A DNA stretch of 16,315 nucleotides, taken from an uncultured Porphyromonadaceae bacterium (GTDB lineage: Bacteria; Bacteroidota; Bacteroidia; Bacteroidales; Muribaculaceae). A program made the translations under genes and the position numbers. This document shows, piece by piece, positions 5,662 through 15,623 of the stretch. The DNA lies in assembly GCA_947174225.1 (NCBI GenBank), contig CAMWIF010000013.1, positions 1-16,315 on the forward strand, read 5' to 3'. The number at the start of each line of letters is the position of its first letter. Position 1 is the stretch's first letter. The notes under the pieces are model-generated. The model did not search any database. It was not told the origin of the DNA and saw nothing but the letters and a program-made list of their open reading frames with translations.

Positions 5662-7293
5662 ATGAGCGATATAAAAGAAAAAATAAGTCAGATCTGTCCG
5701 TCAGCCACCTTTACCGAGGGTGAGACCCTTATGGTGACTGTGGAGGAGAAAGACTGGTATCCTTTGGCAAAGGCTCTTAAGGAGACTAAGGGTCTGGAGT
5801 TCGACGTGTGTTCCGCTGTTGTGGGTATGGATTGGAAAGATAGCTTCGGTGTTATCTATTACCTCACCTCCACATCTCGCAATTGGGAGATCATAGGCAT
5901 AAAGATTCCTATTCCTGACCGTAAGGATCCTATGATTCACAGCGTCAGCGACCTTTGGAAAGTATGTAATTTCCAGGAACGCGAGGTATATGATTTCTAT
6001 GGCATCAAATTTATCAACCATCCCGATATGCGTCGCTTCTTCCTGCGCAACGACTGGAAGGGACATCCCCTCCGCAAGGATTACGACGCTGATCCGAAAC
6101 TCAATCCCGTTCCGACTGAGGATGAGAAGAATGAGGATGATACCGTCACATATGTTGAGGATGAGAAGGGTAAGGTGAAAGCCGTGAAAGGAAAGGTATT
6201 CGGAGCAGATGAATATGTGGTGAATATCGGTCCGCAGCACCCTTCTACACACGGTGTGATGCGTTTCCGTGTTTCTATAGACGGCGAGAATATCAAGAAG
6301 CTTGACGTCGTGTCAGGTTATATTCACCGTGGCATAGAGAAACTCTCCGAGAGCCTCACTTATCCACAGATTCTTCATTTCACTGACCGTATGGACTATA
6401 TGTCGGCTCATCAGAACCGTCATTGCCTCTGTATGTGTATCGAGAAGGCTATGGGTCTCGTGGTTCCGCGCCGTGCCGAGGTTATTCGCGTGATGATGGA
6501 TGAGCTTATGCGTATCTCCAGCCACCTTCTTGCCTTCGGCTGTACGGCTATGGACCTTGGTGCCACTACCGCTTTCTTCTACGGTTTCCGTGAACGTGAG
6601 ATGATCCTTGACATTTTCGAGAAGACCTGCGGCGCACGTATGTCGATGAACTATAATGTGATAGGCGGTGTGATAGCTGACATCCATCCTGATTTCGTTA
6701 AGGATGTGAAGGAGCTTATCCGGATTATGCCTGACCGTCTTAAGGAATATCACAAGGTATTCAGCGGAAATATCATTGCTATGAACCGCCTGAAAGGCGT
6801 CGGCATACTCCCCAAGAAAGATGCTATCAACTATTGCATCACAGGTCCCAGCGGACGTGGGTCTGACTGGAGTTGCGATTGCCGTAAGAAGCATCCGTAT
6901 TCTATCTATCCGGAGCTGAAGTTTGATGAGGTGCTCCTTGACGGCTGCGATTCTTACTCTCGCTATATGGTGAGAATGAAAGAGATTGAGCAGAGCTGCC
7001 GCATTCTTGAGCAGCTTGTGGATCAGATTCCCGAGGGTGATATACGTGCCCAGGTGCCCAAGATTGTGAAGCTACCCGTAGGCTGCTGGTATCAGCAGGT
7101 TGAGGCAAGCCGTGGCACATTCGGTGTCTACATCGAGAGCGACGGCACAAAGAATCCTTACCGTGTGCATTTCCAGAGCCCCTGCTTCAACTTGGTCGGC
7201 GTGATGGATCTTACCACAAGAGGCCATATGATTGCTGACGTAATCACCATTTGTGCGGCTCTCGACTTCGTAATTCCCGACATCGACCGTTGA
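5662..7293 (+). CDS. nuoC: NADH-quinone oxidoreductase fused subunit C/D
   Basis: A fused NuoC-NuoD (nuoCD), 543 aa, forming the quinone-binding part of the peripheral arm. The NuoC domain covers about residues 1-145, with the signature EREVYDFYGI followed by HPDMRR near 105-122. An acidic, Lys-rich linker (about 145-180) follows. The NuoD domain then begins with GPQHPSTHG near 190, whose His is at the quinone headgroup site; the quinone-site Tyr is in DRMDYMS (about Tyr246). The fusion is normal for Bacteroidota and enterobacteria. Start: the frame can be opened at a TTG (5641), but the ATG at 5662 with an A-rich upstream stretch is preferred. No nuoE, F or G gene lies between it and nuoH. 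The NuoD part is Cys-rich (HCLCMC, WSCDC) compared with E. coli. Confidence 0.96.
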   Translation: MSDIKEKISQICPSATFTEGETLMVTVEEKDWYPLAKALKETKGLEFDVCSAVVGMDWKDSFGVIYYLTSTSRNWEIIGIKIPIPDRKDPMIHSVSDLWKVCNFQEREVYDFYGIKFINHPDMRRFFLRNDWKGHPLRKDYDADPKLNPVPTEDEKNEDDTVTYVEDEKGKVKAVKGKVFGADEYVVNIGPQHPSTHGVMRFRVSIDGENIKKLDVVSGYIHRGIEKLSESLTYPQILHFTDRMDYMSAHQNRHCLCMCIEKAMGLVVPRRAEVIRVMMDELMRISSHLLAFGCTAMDLGATTAFFYGFREREMILDIFEKTCGARMSMNYNVIGGVIADIHPDFVKDVKELIRIMPDRLKEYHKVFSGNIIAMNRLKGVGILPKKDAINYCITGPSGRGSDWSCDCRKKHPYSIYPELKFDEVLLDGCDSYSRYMVRMKEIEQSCRILEQLVDQIPEGDIRAQVPKIVKLPVGCWYQQVEASRGTFGVYIESDGTKNPYRVHFQSPCFNLVGVMDLTTRGHMIADVITICAALDFVIPDIDR

Positions 7294-7348
7294 TGGGGGA
7301 CTATCAAATTAGATCAAACATATACTCAACGATTTTCAATAGATAATT

Positions 7349-8425
7349 ATGTTTAATTTCGGAATATGGACCAGTGAGTTCAACAATTTCCTGTTAGGCT
7401 TCCTCCCGGAATGGCTCACTGTAGTGGTCGAGTGCGTCCTCATAGCCGTGCTTGTGCTTCTCACTTATACGGTGCTTGCCCTTTTCTATATCCTCTATGA
7501 GCGTAAACTCTGTGCTTGGTTCCAGTGTCGTCTCGGTCCTATGCGTGTGGGTAAGTGGGGTTTGCTGCAGGTGTTTGCCGATATGTTCAAGATTCTTATC
7601 AAGGAGCTTATCTCCCTTAAGGATACTGACCGTTTCCTCTTCAAGCTTGCTCCTTACATCATCATAACTTCTTCAGTGGTGATGCTTGCGTGCCTCCCCT
7701 GGGGCAACGGACTTCAGATCATTGACTATAACATCGGTATCTTCTTTATCCTTGCCGTCTCATCTATAGGTGTTTTGGGTATTCTTCTTGCCGGCTGGTC
7801 ATCCAACAACAAGTATACACTTATCGGTGCTATGCGAAGCGGTGCCCAGATGATCAGCTACGAGATCTCTCTCGGTCTTGCAATGATCACAATCATCGTG
7901 CTTGCCGGCACAATGAATATCAACCAGCTTGTTTGGGAACAGGATTCAGCTTGGTTTATCTTCAGAGGTCATATACCGGCTATCATCGCCTTCCTTATTT
8001 ACATTGTGGCTGCCACAGCGGAAACCAACCGTGGCCCGTTTGACCTTCCCGAAGCGGAGCACGAGCTTGTGGCGGGTTATCATACTGAGTATTCCGGTAT
8101 CCATTTCGGCTTCTTCTATCTTGCCGAATACCTTAACCTTTTCATCGTGTCAGGTATAGCTTCTTTGATGTTCCTCGGAGGCTGGATGCCGTTCCATATC
8201 CCCGGTTGGGATGGTTTCAACCACGTTATGGATTGGATTCCTTCGATAGTATGGTTCCTTGGTAAGAGCTTCTTCATCTCTTACATCATTATATGGTTTA
8301 AGTGGACTTTCCCCCGCGTACGTATCGACCAGATGCTTGCGTTCGAGTGGAAGTATCTGATGCCACTCTCTCTGCTCAACCTCGTGTTGATGGCAGTGTG
8401 TGTGGCTTTGGGATGGCATTTCTAA
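7349..8425 (+). CDS. nuoH: NADH-quinone oxidoreductase subunit H
   Basis: A 358-aa membrane subunit with about eight hydrophobic segments. NuoH forms the quinone channel and the first link to the membrane arm. The diagnostic stretch AETNRGPFDLPEAEHELVAG and then YHTEYSG (about residues 225-250) carries the conserved acidic residues of the family; YERKLCAWFQCRLGP (about 50-64) is the other conserved region. Length is slightly above the roughly 325 aa of E. coli. In most nuo operons nuoI follows directly. Here atpD follows after 66 nt, and nuoI comes only about 7.2 kb later. Confidence 0.97.
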   Translation: MFNFGIWTSEFNNFLLGFLPEWLTVVVECVLIAVLVLLTYTVLALFYILYERKLCAWFQCRLGPMRVGKWGLLQVFADMFKILIKELISLKDTDRFLFKLAPYIIITSSVVMLACLPWGNGLQIIDYNIGIFFILAVSSIGVLGILLAGWSSNNKYTLIGAMRSGAQMISYEISLGLAMITIIVLAGTMNINQLVWEQDSAWFIFRGHIPAIIAFLIYIVAATAETNRGPFDLPEAEHELVAGYHTEYSGIHFGFFYLAEYLNLFIVSGIASLMFLGGWMPFHIPGWDGFNHVMDWIPSIVWFLGKSFFISYIIIWFKWTFPRVRIDQMLAFEWKYLMPLSLLNLVLMAVCVALGWHF

Positions 8426-8479
8426 TTACATTCCATTCCTGACAGCGTAAATTTAATTAACAAGATTCATCAACTATAA

Positions 8480-9994
<1,515 letters not shown>

Positions 9995-10055
9995 ACAGTA
10001 ATCCCAGCTGATGTCTCATCAAGCCGGATAAATTTAAACCAGACAAACCAACACA

Positions 10056-10292
10056 ATGACACTGAAAATTATATCGCCCAGCGAAATTCTCTTTCAAGGT
10101 GAGGCTGAATCGGTGACGATGCCGGGCGCTCTCGGACAGTTCACCGTCTTGAAGAACCACGCCTCGATTATCTCCGTATTGACGAAGGGTGCTATCAAAT
10201 ACCGCAAACCCGATGAACACGAGGAGATACTCGAGATAAAAGGTGGCCTCGTCGATGTAGACAACAACATTGTGTCGGTGTGCGTGTATTGA
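10056..10292 (+). CDS. atpC: F1F0 ATP synthase subunit epsilon, short form
   Basis: Central-stalk subunit of only 78 aa. It corresponds to the N-terminal beta-sandwich domain alone (family motifs SPSEILFQGEAESVTMPGALG and FTVLKNHA). The C-terminal helical hairpin present in the roughly 135-aa E. coli protein, which can inhibit ATP hydrolysis, is absent. The frame ends cleanly and is not a frameshift remnant: the next gene begins 40 nt later and no helical continuation appears in another frame. Short epsilon subunits are typical of Bacteroidota. It lies 61 nt after atpD. Confidence 0.93.
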   Translation: MTLKIISPSEILFQGEAESVTMPGALGQFTVLKNHASIISVLTKGAIKYRKPDEHEEILEIKGGLVDVDNNIVSVCVY

Positions 10293-10332
10293 TTTGCCCG
10301 ACTTGTCGGATATCTAATAAAATATATAAGGG

Positions 10333-11613
10333 ATGAACAGACAAAGAAATATTATTCTCACAGCCATTCTGGCTCTCGTCATGCTCCTGCCTAACTTTGC
10401 GAAGGCATCAGGAAGCAATGAGGAGGGGGGAATCAACGTCAAGGAGATACTTTTCCATCACCTTGGCGACGGTTACGGCTGGGAGGTTCCTTTCAGCCAT
10501 ACCTACAGGATTCCTCTTCCTGTGATAGTGAGGGCGGAAGACGGAAGCTGGCATTGCTTCTCCTCAGCACGTCTCACCAAGCACGAGGAAGTGGTGAATC
10601 CCGAGACCGGAGAAATCCATACTGAGACTATCCCGGAGATAGTGAGTATCGAAAAGGAGAAAGATGGGAAAAAGGTGACTTATCAGTTTGTGCTTGCCGA
10701 GTTCAGCAAACATAAGGATAAGGTGGTGCAGCTTTTCCCGATTTCAGACAGTGAGGAGGCTAAGGTGAAAAGCCAGGCTGCCGCACAGGAAGATAAGGTT
10801 GTAGATGGGTATGTAGGCGTTGACGGCACTTACTATCGTGAGTATAAGCCCTACGACATCTCTATCACAAAGAATGTGTTGGCGCTTCTCATAGCTACTG
10901 TAATTGTTACGGCAATTGCCATGAGTCTTGTGAGATATTATCGTCGCAAGGGCGATAAGGCTCCCCGCAAGGGTATGGGCTTCTGGGAGATGCTTATTGA
11001 GTTCATTTATGATGGTGTGATCAAGTCTACACTTCACGACAAGGCAAAGAAATATGCGTCATTCCTTATGACCTGTTTCTTCTTCATCTTCATAATGAAC
11101 CTCCTTGGTCTTATCGTGATTTTCCCAGGTGGCGCAAACCTTACAGGCAACATCGCTATTACCTTGGTGTTGGCAGTGATGGTGTTTGTGGTTGTGAATG
11201 TCAATGGCACCAAGCATTATTGGAAAGAGATATTCTGGCCCGATGTGCCCCTCTTCCTGAAGTTCCCGATTCCGATTATGCAGTTCATCGAGATTTTCGG
11301 TATCTTCACCAAGCCTGCGGCACTCTGTGTGCGTCTCTTCGCCAATATGATGGGCGGCCATATGATTGTGATTACACTCACTCTGATTATTTTCATCTTT
11401 GCGATGTTTGGCGCAGCTATAGCGGGAGCTTCGGCAGTGGTGTCGGTACTTTTCTCCCTCTTTATGCTTGCAATAGACGTGCTCGTAAGCTTCATCCAGG
11501 CATACGTGTTCACGCTGCTTGCCACCATCTTCATATCAATGAGCGATGTGGATGAGCACCATGAGCTTCACAAGGAGGCTGAGATAATCGACAACATCAA
11601 GGAGATAAGATAG
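10333..11613 (+). CDS. atpB: F0 ATP synthase subunit a with long exported N-terminal domain
   Basis: Stator channel subunit of F0 (426 aa against about 270 in E. coli). A signal-peptide-like start (residues 1-25, ending FAKA) precedes an extra domain (about 26-170). This includes the Bacteroidota motif KEILFHHLGDGYGWEVPF near 37-54 and a charged Lys/Glu-rich part. The conserved membrane core runs from about residue 178. Arg334 in ALCVRLFANMMGG is the essential channel arginine (Arg210 of E. coli), and the last helix has the conserved Gln in FIQAYVFTLLATIF. With the signal peptide, the extra domain should face the periplasm. Only 40 nt separate it from atpC, so the small atpI-like gene that I recall at this place in Bacteroides is missing. 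Confidence 0.94.
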   Translation: MNRQRNIILTAILALVMLLPNFAKASGSNEEGGINVKEILFHHLGDGYGWEVPFSHTYRIPLPVIVRAEDGSWHCFSSARLTKHEEVVNPETGEIHTETIPEIVSIEKEKDGKKVTYQFVLAEFSKHKDKVVQLFPISDSEEAKVKSQAAAQEDKVVDGYVGVDGTYYREYKPYDISITKNVLALLIATVIVTAIAMSLVRYYRRKGDKAPRKGMGFWEMLIEFIYDGVIKSTLHDKAKKYASFLMTCFFFIFIMNLLGLIVIFPGGANLTGNIAITLVLAVMVFVVVNVNGTKHYWKEIFWPDVPLFLKFPIPIMQFIEIFGIFTKPAALCVRLFANMMGGHMIVITLTLIIFIFAMFGAAIAGASAVVSVLFSLFMLAIDVLVSFIQAYVFTLLATIFISMSDVDEHHELHKEAEIIDNIKEIR

Positions 11614-11663
11614 GTTAACCAACTTATAAATAGAGAATACTTAAAAATAACAATAACATTTAA

Positions 11664-11921
<258 letters not shown>

Positions 11922-11948
11922 TTCGACACACATTTAATTTTATAAAGA

Positions 11949-12443
11949 ATGGAATTATTCACGCCCGATTTCGGTCTGGTATTCTGGATGTTCTTGGCGT
12001 TCATCATCCTCTTCGCTATCCTTGCGAAGTGGGGATGGCCGGTGATACTCAAGAATATTGACGAGCGCGCCGATAAAATAGACAAAGGAGTTGAGTATGC
12101 CCAGGAGGCAAGGGCTCAGCTCGATTCAGCAAGAGCTGACGCTCAGAAATATATTGAGGAGGCCCAGATTAAACAGGCAGAAATGTTGCGTGATGCTGCA
12201 AAGATGAAATCTCAGATCATCGAGGAGGCCAAGAACGAGGCAGCCAAGGAGGCTCAGAAAGTAATGGACGCAGCCAAAGTGTCGATAGAACAGTCACGCA
12301 AGGAAGCTGAACTGCAGTTCAGGAATGAGGTGAGCAAGTTCTCCCTTGAGATAGCTGAGAAGATGGTGCGCAACCAGCTCAGCAACGACAAGGCGCAGAC
12401 TGAGCTCGTAAATAAAATGTTGGACGAAATAGAGAAGAACTGA
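11949..12443 (+). CDS. atpF: F0 ATP synthase subunit b
   Basis: Peripheral stalk subunit (164 aa). A single membrane helix occupies about residues 8-33 (LVFWMFLAFIILFAILAKWGWPVIL). The rest is a long charged Ala/Glu/Lys/Gln-rich helix typical of the dimeric b coiled coil that reaches F1 and binds delta. Length is close to the E. coli protein (156 aa). It lies 27 nt after atpE and only 4 nt before atpH, which suggests translational coupling. Confidence 0.95.
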   Translation: MELFTPDFGLVFWMFLAFIILFAILAKWGWPVILKNIDERADKIDKGVEYAQEARAQLDSARADAQKYIEEAQIKQAEMLRDAAKMKSQIIEEAKNEAAKEAQKVMDAAKVSIEQSRKEAELQFRNEVSKFSLEIAEKMVRNQLSNDKAQTELVNKMLDEIEKN

Positions 12444-12447
12444 TCTG

Positions 12448-12993
12448 ATGGACAACGGTCTCATACCCCAGAGATATGCCAAGGCACTCTATAAATTTGC
12501 ACTTGAGCATGACAATACGGTAGAAGTTTATGATCTGGCCAAAACGGTGATCGGATCGTTTGAGACGAATCCCGCTTTGCAGAAGGCGATAGCCAATCCG
12601 AATGTCAAGACCACCGACAAGGAAAGGCTGCTTCTTGCCGCTGCCGGCAACGAGGCCGATGAAGCCTACAAACGCTTTGTGAAGCTTGTGATCGAGCATA
12701 AGAGGGAGGAGTTTTTCTGGCGCATGATGATAGCCTATCGCGATATTTACCGTAAGGCTAACAATATAGCTCAGGTGAAAATCATCACTGCTGCCACACT
12801 TCCCGACAGTGAGATGGAAAGGCTGCGTAAGCTGGTAGGCGACTCTTTCAAAGGGATGTCTCTCGAATTTTCGGAATCGGTTAACCCCGATCTTATCGGA
12901 GGGTTTATCATCGATGTTGACTCTGTGAGAATGGATGCATCGGTGAGCAATGAACTCGAACAACTACGTCAAACACTTTTAAGAAGCAAGTAA
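12448..12993 (+). CDS. atpH: F1F0 ATP synthase subunit delta
   Basis: A 181-aa subunit that joins the peripheral stalk to the top of F1 (OSCP family). The N-terminal six-helix domain begins with the typical PQRYAKALYKFALEHD, and the C-terminal part has the family pattern VNPDLIGGFIIDVDSVRMDASVS, with FKGMSLEFSESV before it. Length is normal (177 aa in E. coli). It starts 4 nt after atpF and ends 6 nt before atpA. Its similarity is lower than that of the other subunits, as usual for delta, but motifs and position make it secure. Confidence 0.94.
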   Translation: MDNGLIPQRYAKALYKFALEHDNTVEVYDLAKTVIGSFETNPALQKAIANPNVKTTDKERLLLAAAGNEADEAYKRFVKLVIEHKREEFFWRMMIAYRDIYRKANNIAQVKIITAATLPDSEMERLRKLVGDSFKGMSLEFSESVNPDLIGGFIIDVDSVRMDASVSNELEQLRQTLLRSK

Positions 12994-12999
12994 TTAAAG

Positions 13000-14583
13000 A
13001 TGCTTAACCCAAGCGAAATATCTGATATACTTAAACAAGAGCTCGACAACGTAAACTCCCAGATTAAGTTTGACGAGGTGGGCACTGTCCTCGAAGTCGG
13101 CGACGGTGTGGCGCACGTCTACGGTCTGGAGAATGTACGAAGCAACGAGCTTGTTGAGTTTGAGAACGGCGTAAAAGGCGTCGCGCTCAACCTTGAGGAG
13201 AGCAATGTGGGTGTTGTGCTTCTCAACAATGTTAATGAAGTGACTGAAAACATGTCGGTGCGTCGCACGGGTGAGATTGCTTCTATTCCGGTAGGAGAGG
13301 GGCTCTTAGGCCGCGTGATCAATATCCTTGGCGAACCGATTGACGGCAACGGTCCGATTGAGGGGAACCTTATGCGTCTTCCGCTCGAACGCAAGGCTCC
13401 CGGCGTAATCTTCCGTCAGCCTGTGAATCAGCCGTTGCAGACAGGTCTTAAGGCAGTCGATGCGATGATTCCTATCGGTCGCGGTCAGCGTGAGCTTATC
13501 ATCGGCGACCGTCAGATCGGTAAGACAGCAATCGCGCTTGACACTATCATCAACCAGCGTCAGAACTACCTTGACGGTAAGCCCGTCTACTGTATCTACG
13601 TGGCTATCGGTCAGAAGGGTTCTTCTGTAGCTTCAATCGTGAATACTCTCAAGAAGTACGGTGCAATGGACTATACGGTAGTGGTGGCTGCTACGGCTTC
13701 CGACTCCGCCTCCATGCGCTATTACGCACCGTTTGCCGGTGTAGCGATTGGTGAGTATTTCCGCGATACAGGCCGCGATGCTCTCATTGTTTACGATGAC
13801 CTCTCGAAGCAAGCTGTGGCTTACCGTGAGATCTCCCTTATCTTGAAACGTCCTTCAGGTCGTGAGGCATATCCGGGCGATATCTTCTATCTCCACTCAC
13901 GTCTGCTTGAGAGAGCTGCGAAGATTATCGACAATCAGGAGGTGGCAGCTTCTATGAATGACCTCCCTGAAGTGCTCAAACCTATCGTGAAGGGTGGCGG
14001 TTCACTTACAGCACTTCCCATCATCGAGACTCAGGCGGGTGACGTGTCGGCTTACATCCCTACTAACGTGATTTCAATCACCGACGGTCAGATCTTCCTT
14101 GAGACCAGTCTCTTCAACCAGGGTATACGTCCCGCTATCAATGTGGGTATCTCTGTGTCACGTGTAGGTGGTAACGCTCAGATCAAGGCGATGAAGAAGG
14201 TGGCAGGTACACTTAAGATTGCACAGGCACAGTTCCGTGAGCTTGAGTCGTTCACCAAATTCGGTGGCGACATCGACCCTGTGACAGCACGTGTGATTGA
14301 TAGAGGCCGCAAGAACCAGCAGCTTCTTATCCAGCCTCAGTATCAGCCCTGGCCCGTTGAGAATGAGATTGCCGTAATCTTCTGCGGTGTGAACGGTCTT
14401 CTGGAAGCCGTGCCCATTGATAAGGTACATGAGTTTGCAGAGCTGTTCCTCCAGCTGTTGAAGGCAAAATATCAGAAAGAGGTGCTCGACCAGCTTAAAG
14501 CCGGTATCCTCTCTGATGATGTTCAACAGAAATTGAGGGAATGTGCTGCCGAAGTATCAGCACGATATAAAACAAAAGAATAA
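13000..14583 (+). CDS. atpA: F1F0 ATP synthase subunit alpha
   Basis: Non-catalytic nucleotide-binding subunit of F1 (527 aa; 513 in E. coli). The N-terminal beta-barrel includes [19 protein letters not shown] (about 28-46). Walker A GDRQIGKT is at 169-176, [21 protein letters not shown] (about 259-279) is the Walker B region, and the arginine-finger region is [18 protein letters not shown] (about 381-398). All key motifs are intact. It starts 6 nt after atpH. Unlike the tight spacing before it, 111 nt separate it from atpG, and this gap contains a strong hairpin. Confidence 0.97.
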   Translation: MLNPSEISDILKQELDNVNSQIKFDEVGTVLEVGDGVAHVYGLENVRSNELVEFENGVKGVALNLEESNVGVVLLNNVNEVTENMSVRRTGEIASIPVGEGLLGRVINILGEPIDGNGPIEGNLMRLPLERKAPGVIFRQPVNQPLQTGLKAVDAMIPIGRGQRELIIGDRQIGKTAIALDTIINQRQNYLDGKPVYCIYVAIGQKGSSVASIVNTLKKYGAMDYTVVVAATASDSASMRYYAPFAGVAIGEYFRDTGRDALIVYDDLSKQAVAYREISLILKRPSGREAYPGDIFYLHSRLLERAAKIIDNQEVAASMNDLPEVLKPIVKGGGSLTALPIIETQAGDVSAYIPTNVISITDGQIFLETSLFNQGIRPAINVGISVSRVGGNAQIKAMKKVAGTLKIAQAQFRELESFTKFGGDIDPVTARVIDRGRKNQQLLIQPQYQPWPVENEIAVIFCGVNGLLEAVPIDKVHEFAELFLQLLKAKYQKEVLDQLKAGILSDDVQQKLRECAAEVSARYKTKE

Positions 14584-14592
14584 CGGTCTGCG

Positions 14593-14620
14593 GTGGTGTC
14601 ACCGGAAAGGGTGACACCAC
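14593..14620 (+). other. Stable intergenic hairpin between atpA and atpG, no U-tract
   Basis: A perfect 11-bp stem (14593-14603 with 14610-14620; GTGGTGTCACC / GGTGACACCAC) closes a GGAAAG loop. The bases after it (TGCATATCC) are not a T-run, so it does not look like an intrinsic terminator. It begins 10 nt after the atpA stop. It may protect upstream mRNA from 3' exonucleases or mark a processing point that sets the amount of gamma and NuoI relative to alpha. Confidence 0.75.
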
Positions 14621-14694
14621 TGCATATCCATATTATTATCTGCCACCGGACGCATATCGCGACGTGGCGCTAACCTAAAGAAACCGAATAACAG

Positions 14695-15582
14695 ATGGCT
14701 ACTCTAAAAGCCCTAAAGACACGTATTGGATCGGTAGCGTCAAGTGAGAAGATCACAGGCGCTATGAAGATGATATCGTCTGCCAAGGTGCATAAGAACG
14801 AGCTTGAGCTTAGGAAGCTTTTGCCGTTCAAAGACCAGGTGAAGTCGATCATGGGTCACTTGCTTGATACCGACATTGATTTCAATTCTCCACTAATCAA
14901 CGAGAGGGAGGTGAAACGAGTGGGAGTAGTGGTCTATGGCACTGACGACGGCCTGTGTGGTGCCTACAATATGAATATCTTCAAGAAATTCCTTATTGAG
15001 AAAGCTCATTTGAGGGATAAATATGGAGATAATGTTGAAATAACGATTATTCCTGTGGGAAAGAAGGTTGCCAAGGCTTGTCTGAAGCTGAAGGAACGTA
15101 ATCTTCGCACCATAGTAATGCCGGGTATCGACTCAAAGATGGAAAGTAAAGCCGTCAATGAGTTTACCCACACTCTGCGTAATGACTTCCAGACCGGAAT
15201 TTATGACCTCGTGGAAGTCGTGTATATGAAGTTTGTGTCGATGGGTAAGCAGGTGCCTACCGTTGACCAGCTTTATCCCGTGAGCCGTAAGGCAATTGAG
15301 GATGAGGCTGCGGGAGCTGAAGACAACAAGCTTTATATCTTCGAGCCTGATCCCAACAGCATCTTCAATGAGGTGTTGCCGATGTTTGTGCTCTCAACAA
15401 TGCAAGAAATCACTATAGAGAACAGAGCCTCCGAGCAGGCGGCGCGTGTCATGGCAATGCAAGCTGCCAACGATAACGCTAAGAAGCTTTTGGAGAGCCT
15501 GCAACTCGAATACAATAAACTCCGCCAGCAGGGCATCACTACTGAGCTCCTTGACATCTTGGGAGGTCAGATTGGAAGATAA
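14695..15582 (+). CDS. atpG: F1F0 ATP synthase subunit gamma
   Basis: Central rotor shaft of F1 (295 aa). The N-terminal helix has the family pattern LKTRIGSVASSEKITGAMKMISSAKV (residues 6-31), and the C-terminal helix contains MQEITIENRASEQAARVMAM and then KLLESLQLEYNKLRQQGITTELLDI; these two helices form the coiled coil inside the alpha-beta ring. The middle Rossmann-like part includes VVYGTDDGLCGAYN, corresponding to the usual SD(R/K)GLCG motif. Length is normal. It is the last ATP synthase gene, and nuoI follows after only 41 nt with no terminator or clear promoter. Confidence 0.95.
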   Translation: MATLKALKTRIGSVASSEKITGAMKMISSAKVHKNELELRKLLPFKDQVKSIMGHLLDTDIDFNSPLINEREVKRVGVVVYGTDDGLCGAYNMNIFKKFLIEKAHLRDKYGDNVEITIIPVGKKVAKACLKLKERNLRTIVMPGIDSKMESKAVNEFTHTLRNDFQTGIYDLVEVVYMKFVSMGKQVPTVDQLYPVSRKAIEDEAAGAEDNKLYIFEPDPNSIFNEVLPMFVLSTMQEITIENRASEQAARVMAMQAANDNAKKLLESLQLEYNKLRQQGITTELLDILGGQIGR

Positions 15583-15623
15583 CCTGACGGAAATCATGAA
15601 TACGAGAATAATTTTTACAATCA

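Noticed and set aside
8448..8455. Possible internal promoter before atpD (TAAATTTA)
   Set aside because: Last base differs from TAnnTTTG and there is no TTG at the correct distance; the nearest TTTG is 36 nt upstream.
14593..14620. Terminator after atpA
   Set aside because: The stem is strong but no T-run follows, so intrinsic termination is unlikely.
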